DNA of 64,000 nucleotides from Arion vulgaris (GCA_020796225.1 CM036759.1:25838313-25902312); one strand, 5' to 3'. Numbered from the stretch's first letter, positions 10,353 to 21,210 are shown. Notes: generated from the sequence alone by a model not told the origin. Numbers and translations are program-made.

Positions 10353-10982
10353 CCCTCCTCCTCCCTCCTCCCTCTGGCTATAAACATTACCTATAAGCCA
10401 CAAAAAAGATCACGACAAAGAGTGTTTTTTTAAAAAGTGGTTATACTAAAGTGAGCGGAAAAGAAACAAAACGAAATGTTACATAAATTACTAAAATGGT
10501 ATAGAATCTTGAAGAAAGAAAAAAAACCGACTACTGACAAATGTATAATGTTTAGAGACGTAATCGCTGCTCCAGCATTTCTTAATTTCTGTTTTAAAAC
10601 TAGTGTTTATTCTCAGAGCACCAGAAATAATAGATCAGGTTTTGTTAAATTGTCGAAATCTGATTTTATGTTTAGAATCAGGAGACGGACATGATACAAT
10701 TATGTTTACAGAAGTCAGGTTCGTGTATTGACTTTTGTGTGTGTCTGTAGCATGGGAAACGTGACACACTCCATCTCAAGTTGGTTGTGAACAGAGGCGG
10801 TAGAAACTATTAATTGTTGTTCCCAGAGTCGTAACATGATCACTGATCGACTTTTGTTCCCTGCTTGAAATATGATATATCATAGGGAAATATAATATTT
10901 TTCTGATTTCAGTTTCCACGAAACTTTTTTATTGTTTTTATTTAAGGCGGAAATATATTCAGTTAACACCGTAGAGTAGAGG
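10353..10982. other. Stretch without a recognisable gene
   Basis: AT-rich with a short CTCC run at about 10357-10373. A 72-codon frame at 10476-10694 has no recognisable motif. Confidence 0.4.
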
Positions 10983-11204
10983 AATGTCTGACTGAATGGA
11001 TTAGAGCGCAGCTTCCATGCGGAAGACTCGTGTTCAATCCGCGATAAGGTCAAGGGTTTTTTCTGTCGGGGCATAAAGGAAAATTCATAACCTGAATAGT
11101 TTCGCAACGACTGCACTAACCATTAGGCCATTCAATTCCTCATGATCACGTCCGTACCGTTTTACACCGCCTTAAACAGAGGTACTGCAGGCAGAAACCA
11201 CAGT
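10983..11204. repeat. SINE-E region with tRNA-like heads
   Basis: On the + strand 10990-11043 reads like a tRNA (GGATTAGAGCGCAG, then the B-box-like GTGTTCAATCC). The minus strand at 11108-11140 has AATGGCCTAATGGTTAGTGC. The 11080-11204 part matches 15833-15975, which defines the family. The boundary between the two tRNA-like pieces is unclear. Confidence 0.5.
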
Positions 11205-11378
11205 ATCGAGTAAAGAAACCCCTTTCATACATCAAGGTATATTGGATGATACGGTGTTAGGCCTGTATTCTTCATTGACCGTCGACACACGATGGGTGAT
11301 GTGCTCAACAGCACGCCGACCTCCTTTACTTCCCAGTGTCTTCCTGGTACCCAATAAAGGCTAGGTCGACCTGAGAGT
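11205..11378 (-). repeat. SINE-D copy 2, truncated
   Basis: It shares ACGGTGTTAGGCCTGTATTC, CACACGATGGGTGATGTG and GGCTAGGTCGACCTGAGAG with copy 3 at 49253. The tRNA-like head present in copy 3 is absent here. Confidence 0.75.
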
Positions 11379-11849
11379 TGTATAAAAAAATGTGTATAAT
11401 TCATTTTATTGAAGATATATAAAAATGAAAATCGCGGGATATCCAGGACGTCAACAACCATAGTAAACGAGTTGTTGATTTTGTAGGCACCAATTACACG
11501 TTCAGTAGTTTGTCATTTGTTTGTGAACGGTGAGGTCTATTTTTACCGTTTGTAAATATTCATGGGAACAAATTTGCTTTCAAACTGCACGCCGCGGTAT
11601 TTGAATTGATTGAGCTGACTATCGCTAAGCCACAGACGTGCATATTGAAGGTATAACTAAACTTCAGTTTAACAACTGGGATACTTCAATCCAACAACTG
11701 GAATTAAGTTGGACTACATTCTTCTAAAAATGAGTGATGCATCCCTTTGTTTACATTATTCTTACTCGATCCAGGGGCAACCATGTCATGTGAACGTGGG
11801 ATATCAGAGCTGTAAGGCAAAAGCTTATCATAAAGCTCCCCTTCTGAAA

Positions 11850-12512
11850 TACGTAATCACAAAGTACTGTAGTTGTACAAATTACAAAAACAATGACAAA
11901 ATACAGCAACATTTCGACCAACAAGGCCTTTATCAAGCAAACGAACAACAGGAGTGACAAATTTAAAAAAACAAATGGACGACCAAATACAAACGTTTCT
12001 AATGAAAATCTGGGAATAAAAACGAAAAACGAAATAAATGTAACACAACAAACACATAAAAACTAGAAATAGAACGGAAGAGAAACAATGAAAAATCTAG
12101 TAAATATATAACTTGAATACATGCAACATATACCCATATATATTACAAGGCATGGGAAGAGAAAGTAATAAGAAGCATAGGAATGTAATACGTTGAGCCC
12201 ACATGGTCGCAAGGTACCATACAAAGAAATCAACCGATTCTCCAGAGCAAATCGACTGCGATCATCCGAGGAACATGATCGGATGGCTGTGACCTGGACA
12301 TCGTAAGCTCCTAAATGGCCAGTATCATTGAAATGGGTGGCTACATGGGTCACAGAGAATTGGCGTATGTCGCGCAAGTGTTGGGCGAATCGGTCACTGA
12401 GCCTCTTGCCTGTCTCGCCGATATAAGCCTTGTTACACCGCTTACAGATAATGACATAGATAAGATTACGGGACTCGCATGTGAAACCTTCTGAAATACT
12501 AGATTGTGACAT
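11850..12512 (-). pseudogene. Penelope-like element 3' end with GIY-YIG endonuclease domain
   Basis: The minus-strand frame 12512-12063 encodes the C-terminal GIY-YIG endonuclease of Penelope-like elements. Visible are C12, LIYVI at 17-21, C23 and C26, YIGET at 30-34, R41, H45, H60, H66 and the glutamate in ALENRLI (about 89-95). Frame use ends sensibly after CGLN near residue 107; the following residues to the stop look like read-through. The reverse transcriptase upstream is missing, so the copy is 5'-truncated at about 12515. The untranslated tail runs to about 11850 and contains a hammerhead-like motif at 11911-11945. In Penelope-like elements this endonuclease nicks target DNA for insertion. 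Confidence 0.85.
11911..11945 (-). ncRNA. Degenerate hammerhead-ribozyme-like motif
   Basis: The minus strand reads TTGATAAAGGCCTTGTTGGT then CGAAATG. GGCC and GGTC can pair as a short helix around a TTGTT loop, followed by the GAAA box. This matches the second half of a hammerhead core, but the CTGATGA box is altered to TTGATAA, so I expect weak or no cleavage. Hammerhead motifs are known in Penelope-like termini. The same motif recurs at about 47428-47463 with GAAACG intact. Confidence 0.4.
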
Positions 12513-12653
12513 TTATAAGTAAATAGTGATATTAACTAGTTTCCATAGTCCATTACAAAACAATTCATCATTGCAATACAACAAACCAGTTCATTGCAGT
12601 ACATTGCTGGTTAATGTGTACTCTCTCATTCAGCCAGTGTTACTCAAAAGTGG

Positions 12654-12916
12654 TTTAAAGCCAAAGGATTGACTTCATTGCACCGGGTTTACCCCATATG
12701 GCTCGGTCCTCTCCGCAGAAATGGCACGCCACCTGCCGAGAGTATTGCACAAAGTACGAACTCCGTAGCTCCAGCAACAATCCTAGGGGTCTCTGGAAAA
12801 AAAACTGCATTCGTGAACAGAACGGCGCGGTGCGGATTCGAACTGACGACCTTCGACTCACAAGGCAAAGGGCGTAACCACTTAGCCAGCCACAGAGACG
12901 CCCAGGATTGTCTAGT
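12654..12916 (-). repeat. SINE-B copy 2, near full length
   Basis: The minus strand begins with a tRNA-like head (GTGGCTGGCTAAGTGGTTAC as A box; GTCAGTTCGAATCCGCACC as B box at about 12830-12850). It continues through a body containing AGAGACCCCTAGGATTGTTG and CTCTGCGGAGAGGACC-like sequence, and ends near TCAATCCTTTGGCTTTAAA. Other copies are at 10207, 40626 and 52125. Confidence 0.8.
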
Positions 12917-13303
12917 TTATATAGTTGGTCACAGTGGCGACTGGTGACTATTTTTGCAGGTGGGGCCAGACATATATTTTTGGGAAAAATCATGGATTTG
13001 GGTTGTTATTTTTTGAATTTATAAAATAATAAATACACGTTACACATTATTTTAGGTGGGGTCTGGCCCCACTGGCCCTTAATGACGAGCCGCCTCTGGT
13101 TGGTCACTTGTTGACACTAAATAATTTAAAACCAAGTTATATATCTAACTTATTATCTCTCTAATATACTCTTTCTGTTATTTTTTTCTGTATCGATTTT
13201 CTTTAGAAATCTTCTATAATAAAAGTAGAAAGTCCCACAATAGTCATTATATACATTTCTTGTGCACATTAGAAAGTTGTTTTGACTTTTGTAGAGACAT
13301 ACA
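12917..13303. other. Stretch without a recognisable gene
   Basis: AT-rich sequence. 13041-13100 (GTGGGGTCTGGCCCCACTGG) contains a short palindrome, possibly the end of a DNA transposon, but I could not find a partner end. Confidence 0.3.
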
Positions 13304-13536
13304 TTGTCTGTGGCTTAGGGGATAGTGACTAGGTCTATTAACCCGACGTTCTGAGTTCGAATCACGCTGCGGACAGTTTGGTTGCAAATTGTTTCTCGTG
13401 GATTTTTACAAAGGACGATGGCACCACCCGTTTAGAAAGCAATGGCAAACTACTGAACGTACTAATGCATAGAAAAATCACAAACAGCGTTAAAAAGCTG
13501 GGATTGATTCGCAAAGTCCTGTAAAGGATATGCAAT
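13304..13536 (+). repeat. SINE-F copy 1
   Basis: It starts with a tRNA-like head (TCTGTGGCTTAGGGGATAGT; B box GAGTTCGAATCACG at about 13350), then the body blocks GCAATGGCAAACTACTGAAC and AAGTCCTGTAAAGGATATGC. The family recurs at 14250, 17199, 20105, 21341 and 55295. Confidence 0.75.
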
Positions 13537-14125
13537 TAACTTAGAGACATACATTAGAAAGTCTTGTTGAGCCTTGCTGGTATCAGGACAAATAGATAAC
13601 AAAGAACACACACACACGGACACGGAAAAGAAAACGACGTTAATACCATTGTCGTGTTTTCTTCTAGATACTATTTTAGATTAGTTGGAATACACCTTCG
13701 TATCTATATTTAGATATTTTTACAAGAGACATAACAATAACAAGACTGAAACTTGTTTGCTGTACACCTTCATCAGTAAATCAACATCACAAAATTCCCT
13801 AAGATAAGACTATAGAAGACATCAGCAAGAAACAGTTCCACAAGACGAACAGCATTCAAAATGAGATGGCTGGTGATTTATTATTCTACCACTTCTTAAA
13901 CAGAAAACGAGATTAGTTCCAAGATAAGGTACCACAGACAAATATCATGATAGTATGTGAATGTAGCACAGTCTATGTCAGTAGTTACTCACCTATTTTT
14001 ACATGAACTCATGTTCCAATTTTCTATTACTCAAAAGACATGCAATCCATTCTCATGACTTTCCGTTATAATTTTCTAATCATGTTTTGTCGTATTGAAA
14101 TAATAATAATTGTCCAACGTTTTAA
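13537..14125. other. Stretch without a recognisable gene
   Basis: No array, SINE match or defensible open frame seen; short CA run at about 13607-13616. Confidence 0.35.
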
Positions 14126-14226
14126 GGTCCATGAAGTAGGCCGGTCCATAAAGTAGGTACGTCCATGAAGTAGGTACGTCCATGAAGTAGGCGGGTACAT
14201 GAAGTAGGCCAGTCCATGAAGTAGGC
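14126..14226. repeat. Short array of a 17-18-bp unit
   Basis: Six units of GTCCATGAAGTAGG plus 3-4 variable bases, directly upstream of SINE-F copy 2. Confidence 0.9.
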
Positions 14227-14249
14227 CATATTTTTCCACCAACTGTACT

Positions 14250-14376
14250 TAAAAATAGACCTTATCGTTCAGAAAGCAATGACACACTACTGAACGTATA
14301 CTTGGTGCCTATAAAAAAGGCGACGACTCGTTTACTGTTGTTGATGGCTACGTTCTGTAAAAAAGTCTATGCCACA
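14250..14376 (+). repeat. SINE-F copy 2, 5'-truncated
   Basis: It contains GTTCAGAAAGCAATGACACA, CTACTGAACGTATACTTGGT and GATGGCTACGTTCTGTAAA, the 3' half of SINE-F, without the tRNA head. Confidence 0.7.
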
Positions 14377-14541
14377 TAAGCAAGTACTTAAGAATAAGAA
14401 ACTTTCCGGTGTCTAATCACTTGCACATCATCATCATCAGTCCTCGTCGCGCCCTAGAGCACATAAGGCAGAGATATAAAAAAAATGTCCACAAAAGTGA
14501 GTAGTTTCTGTGTTTCTTTAGCTGTTAGTAGTTTTTTTCGA

Positions 14542-14788
14542 CCGAGTGGTTACGGGGCCCAAATTTGGAGTGTAAAGAATAGAACCACTGTTACCTGCCA
14601 CGCATGTCGTAAGAGGCGACTAAGGAGGTTTGGCTGAAATCGGATGCACGTGTCCTAAACGTGTTGAAGTCTGTGTTTAGGGGCCTACTAAACCAATGTG
14701 CAACGTATACACGTTCTTGGCAAAGATCAAACTTATCACAAAGAGTGATTAAAATTGGTCGTAAAGAACGAACGCAAAGAAGAAGAAG
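14542..14788 (+). repeat. SINE-A copy 2, full length
   Basis: It runs from CCGAGTGGTTACGGGGCCC through CATGTCGTAAGAGGCGACTA and CAACGTATACACGTTCTTGG to GTAAAGAACGAACGCAAAG with a GAAGAAGAAG tail. A pol III A-box-like start is visible; a canonical B box is not obvious. Confidence 0.9.
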
Positions 14789-15530
14789 GAGAGTGGTTTG
14801 TTTTACAGTGTGGTGTCACTAGATATTCAAGAAAAATAATAACAACTAATTAAAAACAGACATGATAAAAACACATTTTTATAAACACAGAGAAAATTGA
14901 AAATATGAACAGTTTTGAATATCTCGTTTCACCGCTAATAAGAGATGGAAATATGATTAAAATAACAACAAACATAGCCTTACCAAAAACGACACCGAAA
15001 ACAGTATGTATTGGTGATAGAAAAACAAAGATAAGAATAAGAGCAAGAATATTCACAATGTCAACGTATGTGTGGGAAGCATCTATATTTAACTGATCAT
15101 ATGTGACTATAAATGACTTACTTCCCATGTACAAGTTAATATACTTTAGAAAACATTGAGGGAAAGTAGAGGGTGAGAATGAGATAGAGAAAATGAGAGA
15201 GAAAGAGAGAGAGAGAAAGAGACAGAGAGTGGAGAATGGAGAAAGGGAGGACGAAATATAATGGACAATAAATTCCAAATAAGTAGCTTACAGGTTTTAT
15301 GAAAAGAGTGCCCTTGAATTTCCCGCACAACTTTTCATAGGTGATGGTGTTTGATTAAGTGAATGTGTTATCAGGATTAACACACGGCGAACGCGGTATA
15401 GATCAAAGAAATAATCCGCAGTTTAATTTTTCATGGAAAGTATGTTATTTGTCCACTTTTCGTTTCGTTGCTTGATATCGCTGTTGTGCAAATTGTGACA
15501 AATGAATACCACTTTCTAACGTCTTCCTTA
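14789..15530. other. Stretch without a recognisable gene
   Basis: A GA-rich simple repeat lies at 15180-15240. Open frames on the minus strand (14850-15278 and overlapping ones) are products of that low-complexity run and AT-rich DNA; I support none. Confidence 0.45.
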
Positions 15531-15542
15531 TATGCCTAACGT

Positions 15543-15750
15543 AGCCCGTCTGCCCAGCGTGTTCGTAGCGCGTTGACTACGGGTGACTATCCCTCTGTGT
15601 GTGCGGGTTCAATTCCACGGGATGGCAGAAAAAGCCACAGATTCCCCAGATTTATGATGTTCGTGGCACCGAACCGAAGGGTTACGATGTCCATGGAACC
15701 GAGCCGAAGAACTGAAAAGCTCAAGTGCTTCTGGATCGGGAAAAAAAAAA
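15543..15750 (+). mobile_element. SINE-C copy 1 with perfect target-site duplication
   Basis: Flanked by TATGCCTAACGT at 15531-15542 and 15751-15762. The head is tRNA-like (GTTCGTAGCGCGTTGACTAC; B box GGGTTCAATTCC). The body has GGCAGAAAAAGCCACAGATT and the element ends in poly-A. The exact duplication and clean A tail indicate a fairly young LINE-driven insertion. Confidence 0.88.
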
Positions 15751-15832
15751 TATGCCTAACGTCCACTTCCTCCATCACAATTTCTTTCCACTTATCATTT
15801 TACCGTTTACGCAGAAAAAAGCATACACGAAA

Positions 15833-15975
15833 AACCCAAACATGAACAGCTTCGCGGCGACTGCACTAGCTATGCAGCCATTAAATTCCTCAGGCTGTCG
15901 CTCCCCCTGTCCTACAGCGCCCTTAAAAGTGATATTACAGGCAGTAACAACAGTAACGGTGCAGAAAAAGCAACA
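15833..15975 (-). repeat. SINE-E copy 2
   Basis: It matches 11080-11204 through the GCGACTGCACTAGCTAT and CATTAAATTCCTCA blocks and the AAAGTGATATTACAGGCAG part. Confidence 0.5.
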
Positions 15976-16254
15976 TCACTATTTTGATATCAAGATTTGT
16001 AGATAGTTAGATATCTCTGTCTCCTCAGTTCCTACGTTATCAACGACTTCAGCTGATACTGCCTCAGCAGCTGTATAATTGATTTCCTCGCAAACACATG
16101 TTTTTCTTGTATGTTCACAGACATCTTAAGAAATTTTTATCCTGTACAGTTTAACAACTTATTATACTAATTTTTAATGTTGATTTTTAAATGTGTTTTT
16201 GTGCGTGCTCGTTTTTTCCTAATTAATTATTCCAAGCTCAAAGACCGAGATATA
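15976..16254. other. Stretch without a recognisable gene
   Basis: AT-rich; nothing recognisable. Confidence 0.35.
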
Positions 16255-16345
16255 TTGTAAAATTCGATACACCTCGGGGGCGGTCAAAATTGTTTGACGT
16301 GCCGGTTTCTGCCCGCGGGCCGTAGATTGCTAACCACATGTCGTC
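16255..16345. mobile_element. Possible hAT-type DNA transposon terminal fragment
   Basis: CCCGCGGGCCGTAGATTGCT followed by AACCACAT resembles the GGCCG..GTTTGCCGACCAC ending typical of non-autonomous hAT elements. I see no partner inverted end or 8-bp duplication, so this is only a suggestion. Confidence 0.25.
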
Positions 16346-16724
16346 TTTCACAGTGATAAGGAAATGGATATAGAGAGCGAATTCAGAAAGACCAGACCTC
16401 GATTTTTCTTGTAAGGAATATGGCAATAGTCTATTCGGCAATCCTATACTAGATTTACCATACAAACTACTGAAGTACTCTATGATCCACAAGAGAGTGC
16501 AGAAATAGTTCTTCATTTATTCAGTAGCTTGTCTCTGGCTAAACATCGTTGCCATGACATCTCTCTCTCTTACATGCCTCTCTGTCATGTGTAAGGTGCC
16601 CTGCATCGCGGCCATCGTAAATACTTTCCTTATAGAGAAGGCCGTGCCCTGCATATTAAACATCGGTTTACAAAACATTTATCACATCTTTCACCCGTAT
16701 TCTCGTTGTCCCCTCTCTCTGTAT

Positions 16725-16915
16725 GTCCTTCTCTCTCTGTATGTCTCTCTCTCTCTCGTATATATTTTCAATGACTGTCTCCTCCCCATCTCTCTCTCGG
16801 TATATATTCTTCAATGATTGTCTTCTCCCCGTTCCCTCTGTCTCTCTCTCTCGGTATATATTCTTCAATGACTGTCTCCCCCCTCTCTCGGTATATATTC
16901 TTCAATGATTGTCTT
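16725..16915. repeat. Short array of a unit of about 40-45 bp, CTCTCTCGGTATATATTCTT
   Basis: About four imperfect units of CTCTCTCGGTATATATTCTT plus CAATGAYTGTCTYC. It abuts a LINE fragment that reads towards it on the minus strand. Confidence 0.85.
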
Positions 16916-17077
16916 TCCCATGCTTTCGTGATGTTTTATATTACCAAAATATCTCAAGGTTTCAATCTTTTTGAATGAGCAACCATCTCCAATGTTTAAT
17001 TCTTCTTTGAAGAATTTGGTTTTTCTTCCGTGTGCATATTTCATTACCGTATTAAAACACATTGTGATCAAATGCAT
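16915..17077 (-). pseudogene. LINE C-terminal fragment
   Basis: The minus-strand frame contains KKIETLRYFGNIKHHESMGK, the Y-F-G-H-[IV]-[KV]-R-H type block found near the end of LINE reverse-transcriptase proteins (H changed to N here), followed by IIEEYIPREGG. It is short and truncated on both sides. Confidence 0.5.
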
Positions 17078-17198
17078 TTTTCACCAGGCATGCTCAATTA
17101 CAAATTAAGCTGAAGTTTTTTTTAATTTAAAAGAAATTTGATGAATACCATGCCATTTTGTAGATAAATGAATGTTTTTAATACAAGTTAACGGAATG

Positions 17199-17425
17199 CG
17201 CGTCTGTAGCCGGTAGTGAGCTCGATCACAACCCAAGTGTACCTGGTTCAAACTCCGCGGCTGGCAAGTTTGGAAGCAAATTCGTTGCGTTGGATTTTTA
17301 CGAACTGAGAAAATAGACCTCACCGTTCAGAAAATAATGGCAAACTACTGAACGTGTAAGGGGTGCCTAGAAAATTGATTACTCGTTTACGGTGGTTAAG
17401 AGTAGAATGCTATAGAAACACATTA
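17199..17425 (+). repeat. SINE-F copy 3
   Basis: tRNA-like head (TCTGTAGCCGGTAGTGAGCT; B-box-like TGGTTCAAACTCC), then AATAATGGCAAACTACTGAA and TACTCGTTTACGGTGGTTAA. Confidence 0.75.
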
Positions 17426-17967
17426 AGAAACGGTAGCTATTAGAATGCGTTACAGTAAGTTTTGAGCTAATTTGAGTCATGGTGCAGCCTACGGGATATG
17501 ACCGAGCGGGACAGACAAATGGGGAGTGGACCGCGGCACTTGGTAGGTAAGGCGTTAAGGATCTTCTTAAGCATTGTGATTCTCAGTTGATTTGATAAGT
17601 GTTCTCAGAAATATGTTGCGATAGAAAAGATGCACGATCTCAGAAATTGAATTTGTATAGTTCTGTCTGACATGTTTCTCAGTCTCTTCTGTTGCTTTCA
17701 TTTCTGAAGATGGAAACACGGCAGCTGTATTTAATAGGATTCTCTCTTCAATGTTCGGTTTACGAATAGACGACGAAATGAATGAAGTTGCAAATTGGAA
17801 TTGAGAGGCGAGCCATTTCACGGTCTGTACTCGTCCAGCATGACATTATTTGGGCAGCTCATCTGCGAATATCACACGTCAACATTGAAGACATTCATGG
17901 AAGAGACAATAACGTCGTTGAACACTAACCTCAACGAATGCTAGAATGCCTTGCTAAATTAGTTATC
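17426..17967. other. Stretch without a recognisable gene
   Basis: An 84-codon minus-strand frame at 17567-17821 (MKWLASQFQFATSFISSSIR at its start) shows no motif I know. Confidence 0.35.
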
Positions 17968-17969
17968 TT

Positions 17970-18145
17970 CTTCTTCTTTTGTCGTCACACTGTTACCTGG
18001 TTGTTGCCCAGTGTCTTGGTTTTCTGTTTTTTGTCTTGCGCTTATCTAGTGGCTTGGGTAATAGTTATTTTTGCTTTTTGACAGAATTCTGCTATGCCAT
18101 CTAACCATCTTTTCCGTGGACCTCCTCTCGTCTTATTTCCTGTTA
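17970..18145 (-). pseudogene. LINE 3' end, same family as 35200-35560
   Basis: The minus strand encodes GPRKRWLDGIAEF and continues into a 3' untranslated end with AAACCAAGACACTGGGCAAC and GTAACAGTGTGACGAC, nearly identical in order to the copy at 35430-35560 and the one at 21100-21210. Confidence 0.7.
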
Positions 18146-18244
18146 TCTACTAAGATGAAAACTAAATAAATTATGATTAATCTTGTCAGTAACAGAAAAA
18201 ACATTGAGGATATTATTTGTATGGCGTATGATGCTTTAACTGGT

Positions 18245-18648
18245 AATGTAGTGACAGTACAGCGATGTGAAACATGTGACAGTACAGCAGATAGTGAATG
18301 ACATAGTGACAGTACAGCAGATAGTAGAAACATAGTGACAGTACAGCAGATAGTAGAAACATAGTGACAGTACAGCAGATAGTAGAAACATAGTGACAGT
18401 ACAGCAGATAGTAGAAACATAGTGACAGTACAGCAGATAGTAGAAACATAGTGACAGTACAGCAGATAGTAGAAACATAGTGACAGTACAGCAAATAGTA
18501 GAAACATAGTGACAGTACAGCAGATAGTAGAAACATAGTGACAGTACAGCAGATAGTAGAAACATAGTGACAGTACAGCAGATAGTAGAAACATAGTGAC
18601 AGTACAGCAGATAGTAGAAACATAGTGACAGTACAGCAAATAGTAGAC
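18245..18648. repeat. Array of a 29-bp unit, about 13 copies
   Basis: Units of AGTACAGCAGATAGTAGAAA plus CATAGTGAC, almost identical except for single A/G changes. Long minus-strand frames across it come from the repeat. Confidence 0.97.
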
Positions 18649-18974
18649 ATGGAAGATACATAATTATAGATTACAGATCGAAGTTGACTAATTCGGAAGA
18701 TGTCACCATCGTCAATTCTCGTTGTACGAAAGAGCACATAAGGAAGGGACAAAATGTCCTATAAAATGAGCGGTTTGAATTATTTTGTCTGTTTCTGTGC
18801 GTGTTAGCCCCACAACAAACCTCTCTTAATCGCCTTTTGCTACATGCGGAAGTAGAACGCAACGCACGCTTAACCACGTCTCCACACAGAGTCCTACAAA
18901 TATCTCATAGATCTGCGTCATATAATTTTGAGATACTAAGTCGGACCTTTTCTGACAACCGGTTTCAGATTTTT
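18649..18974. other. Stretch without a recognisable gene
   Basis: Unique-looking DNA; overlapping 68-76-codon frames on both strands, none with a recognisable motif. CACATAAGGAAGGGACAAAA at 18735 resembles sequence at 14460, a possible minor shared repeat. Confidence 0.35.
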
Positions 18975-19200
18975 TGTGAACACCTGTCATCATCTTCTTT
19001 TGTGACATCTCTGCCATCACATCTTTTGTGACATCTCTGCCATCACATCCTGTCAAATTTCTGTCATGATATCTATCACATTTCTACCATCCCATCCTCT
19101 AGTGACATTTTTGCGATCACATCCCCTGCCACATTCAAAAATCATCACAATCTCTGTCACATACCCTATCACATCCCTATCAATCCTATCACATAATTTA
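18975..19200. repeat. Degenerate array built on CATCACATCYTNTGTGACAT
   Basis: About nine diverged copies of a TCTCTGCCATCACATC-type unit of about 22-28 bp. Confidence 0.7.
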
Positions 19201-19210
19201 TTTCATTTCT

Positions 19211-19241
<31 letters not shown>

Positions 19242-19637
19242 AACAAACTTAACTTTGCTATTCCAAATGTTCTTGGCCTCTTTCTCCTCCCCCTCGCTCT
19301 CTCTTCCCCCTCGCCTCTCCTTTCTCTCCAGACATCAATATACACTGGACAGCTTAACTACACGTCCCTCCCGTTACATTACCACTTGCTCTGTATCTAG
19401 GGCCGTTATTTAACACATTTCATGAACATTTGCTGATTTCTTGAGATTGAAAGCCTGCAATGACGTCATCAGTTTATACAGCTCCTGGCTGGAGTCCCGC
19501 TAACTTGTGTGTTCCCAAGTATTGTCCTGGTAAATTAAACAATTCTGGTTTTTTTTTTCTGCAGAGGGCAATGAGAGAGATAGATAGATATATAGATAAA
19601 TATGTAAATAAATAAAGGGAGAGTAGGGATTTTGCTA
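19201..19637. other. Stretch without a recognisable gene
   Basis: Contains (AT)n at 19217-19240, CT-rich low-complexity at 19275-19335 and GATA/AAAT runs near 19580. Confidence 0.45.
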
Positions 19638-20015
19638 CGGCCTTTGCTGTATGAGAGAGGGAAGAGAGTTGTGACGGCTGGGGCTGTGCGTGTATGAGAG
19701 TGAGGGGAGGGGAGAGAGGAGAAAGTTATGACGCCTGTGGCTATGCGTGAGAGAGAGAGAGAGAGAGAGGAGAGAGAAGGGATGTTGCGACGGCTGTGAC
19801 TGCATGTATGAGAGAGTGAGAGAAGAGATAGAGAGGGTGTTGTGACTGTGCGTATGTGAGAGTGAGATAAGAGTGTTGTGACGGTTGTGGCTGTGCGTGT
19901 ATGAGCGAGTGATAGAAGAGAGAAGGGATGTTGTAACGGCTGTGGCTGTGCATATATATGAGAAAGAATGTGTTGTGACGGCCGTAGCTATACGTATATG
20001 ACAGAGGGAGAGAGG
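19638..20015. repeat. GA-rich array, unit about 50-60 bp
   Basis: About six units with GTTGTGACGGCTGTGGCTGT-like blocks separated by GAGAGAG runs of variable length. Confidence 0.85.
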
Positions 20016-20104
20016 TGTAAATTGTAGTGCTGAATCTAAACAGTTCAACTGTGAGAGTAATGAATCATTTAGCTAAGTTTTCTTTCACATTTTGTTATCA
20101 ATGT

Positions 20105-20203
20105 AAGCAATGGCAAACTACTGAACGTATACGTGGTGCCTAGAAAATCAACTAGTTTACTATGGTTGATGGCTACGTCCTTTAGGATATGCCACGATTT
20201 TCA
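20105..20203 (+). repeat. SINE-F copy 4, 5'-truncated
   Basis: Only the 3' part remains: AAGCAATGGCAAACTACTGA through GGATATGCCACGATTTTCAT. Confidence 0.75.
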
Positions 20204-20334
20204 TGTAAGCAATGTTGTTGTGCGTTTAGCTAAACAGGACCTATCTATAACATGCCAGAAGTCTTTGTACATATTATGTTTATATCAATGTGCAGTCATC
20301 TAATTCTAGCATTTAAGTACACACAGATCGTGTG

Positions 20335-20395
20335 TTATGTTGACTGGCGTAGACGATAACGAACCTTCACAAACGTCTGTCCAGAGTGGTGACTA
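20335..20395 (-). pseudogene. Short LINE C-terminal tail
   Basis: The minus strand reads D-R-R-L-stop-R-F-V-I-V-Y-A-S-Q-H, like the D-R-x-x-W-R-x-[MF]-[IV]-x-x-x-x-x-H tail of LINE proteins, with a stop where W is usual. It aligns with the tail at about 27375-27440. Confidence 0.35.
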
Positions 20396-20799
20396 TCGGT
20401 TCGGATGTTATTTTACCATTCCATGAAGTTGCACTTTTCATATTTTCTCTCTCTTGTTTGTTATGTGTCTCATTCTCCACTAATTCTGCCAATTGTCTCC
20501 ATGTGTTCTAAACTTTTTTATCTATTTATCTGTCCATGAGTGTCTTATCACTCTTCTGTAAAATCATATCTCTTTGGCTTCCAACGAATTTACTATTTGT
20601 TTGTTTGTTGTCCTTGATTGACTTCTATATGCCAGTAATGACTGCATAACTCTTTCTCACTTCCATAGTCAGCGACTTGTTTCATAAAATGTCATCATTT
20701 ATCTTGAAATATATATTTGATGCCATTATTACGGTCTGTGGGGATATAGAAAGTGAGGTATCAATCTCTTCAACGGAGGAAGTAACCTTTATCTTTGTA

Positions 20800-21210
20800 C
20801 TTACCAGACGTACCATGCCTACTTTGTGTTACCAGAGCCGAACGTGGACAATCACAGTCGCCAAAAAAAAAAAAAAAAAAAGAGGAAATGCGATGCCTAC
20901 GAAAAGTGACCAACATCATCAGAAAAGACGAGTCATCAGCATAAGCATAAGAAAGAAAGTTGAGACAGAACCTTGCTTGGATTACATAGAGAAACAAAGA
21001 ATGAAGTGGTTCGGTCACTTAATAAGAATGCAACCAAACTCCACTGTATACAGTCTTTTACAACAGAACATCAGGAAAGAAAACAAGAGGAAGACCACGT
21101 AAAAGATTGTTAGATGAATCCTGTCAAAGAGCAAAAATAACTCGCCCAAGCCGCTAGAACAGAACAAGACAAAAACAGAAAAATCAATGACACTGGGCAA
21201 CAATCCTGTA
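20800..21210 (+). pseudogene. LINE C-terminal region with an internal poly-A stretch
   Basis: The + frame 20677-21102 includes MPTLCYQSRTWTIT near residue 47 (the L-x-Y-G-S-E-T-W region after the polymerase domain), then IRKKVETEPCLDYIEKQRMK and WFGHLIRMQ. A 23-base A run at 20861-20883 sits within the coding part. A frameshift follows 21100, after which the 3' end (CAATGACACTGGGCAACAAT) matches the LINE copies at 17970 and 35200. The element's terminus is expanded into an array at 21199. Confidence 0.75.

Noticed and set aside
13041..13100. Palindrome GGGGTCTGGCCCCACTGGCC as a DNA-transposon end
   Set aside because: No matching inverted end or target duplication found nearby.
16668..16868. 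Arg/Glu-rich 66-codon minus frame
   Set aside because: Arises from CTCTCT repeats read on the opposite strand.
18245..18648. CRISPR-like 29-bp periodicity
   Set aside because: Continuous tandem units without spacers.
18133..18752. Three overlapping minus-strand frames of 141-179 codons
   Set aside because: All come from the 29-bp array; Cys/Tyr-rich repeat peptides with no independent support.
20861..20883. Poly-A run as a retroelement 3' tail
   Set aside because: LINE-coding sequence continues on both sides in the same order as in the 35193 copy, so it is an internal expansion or assembly slip rather than a tail.
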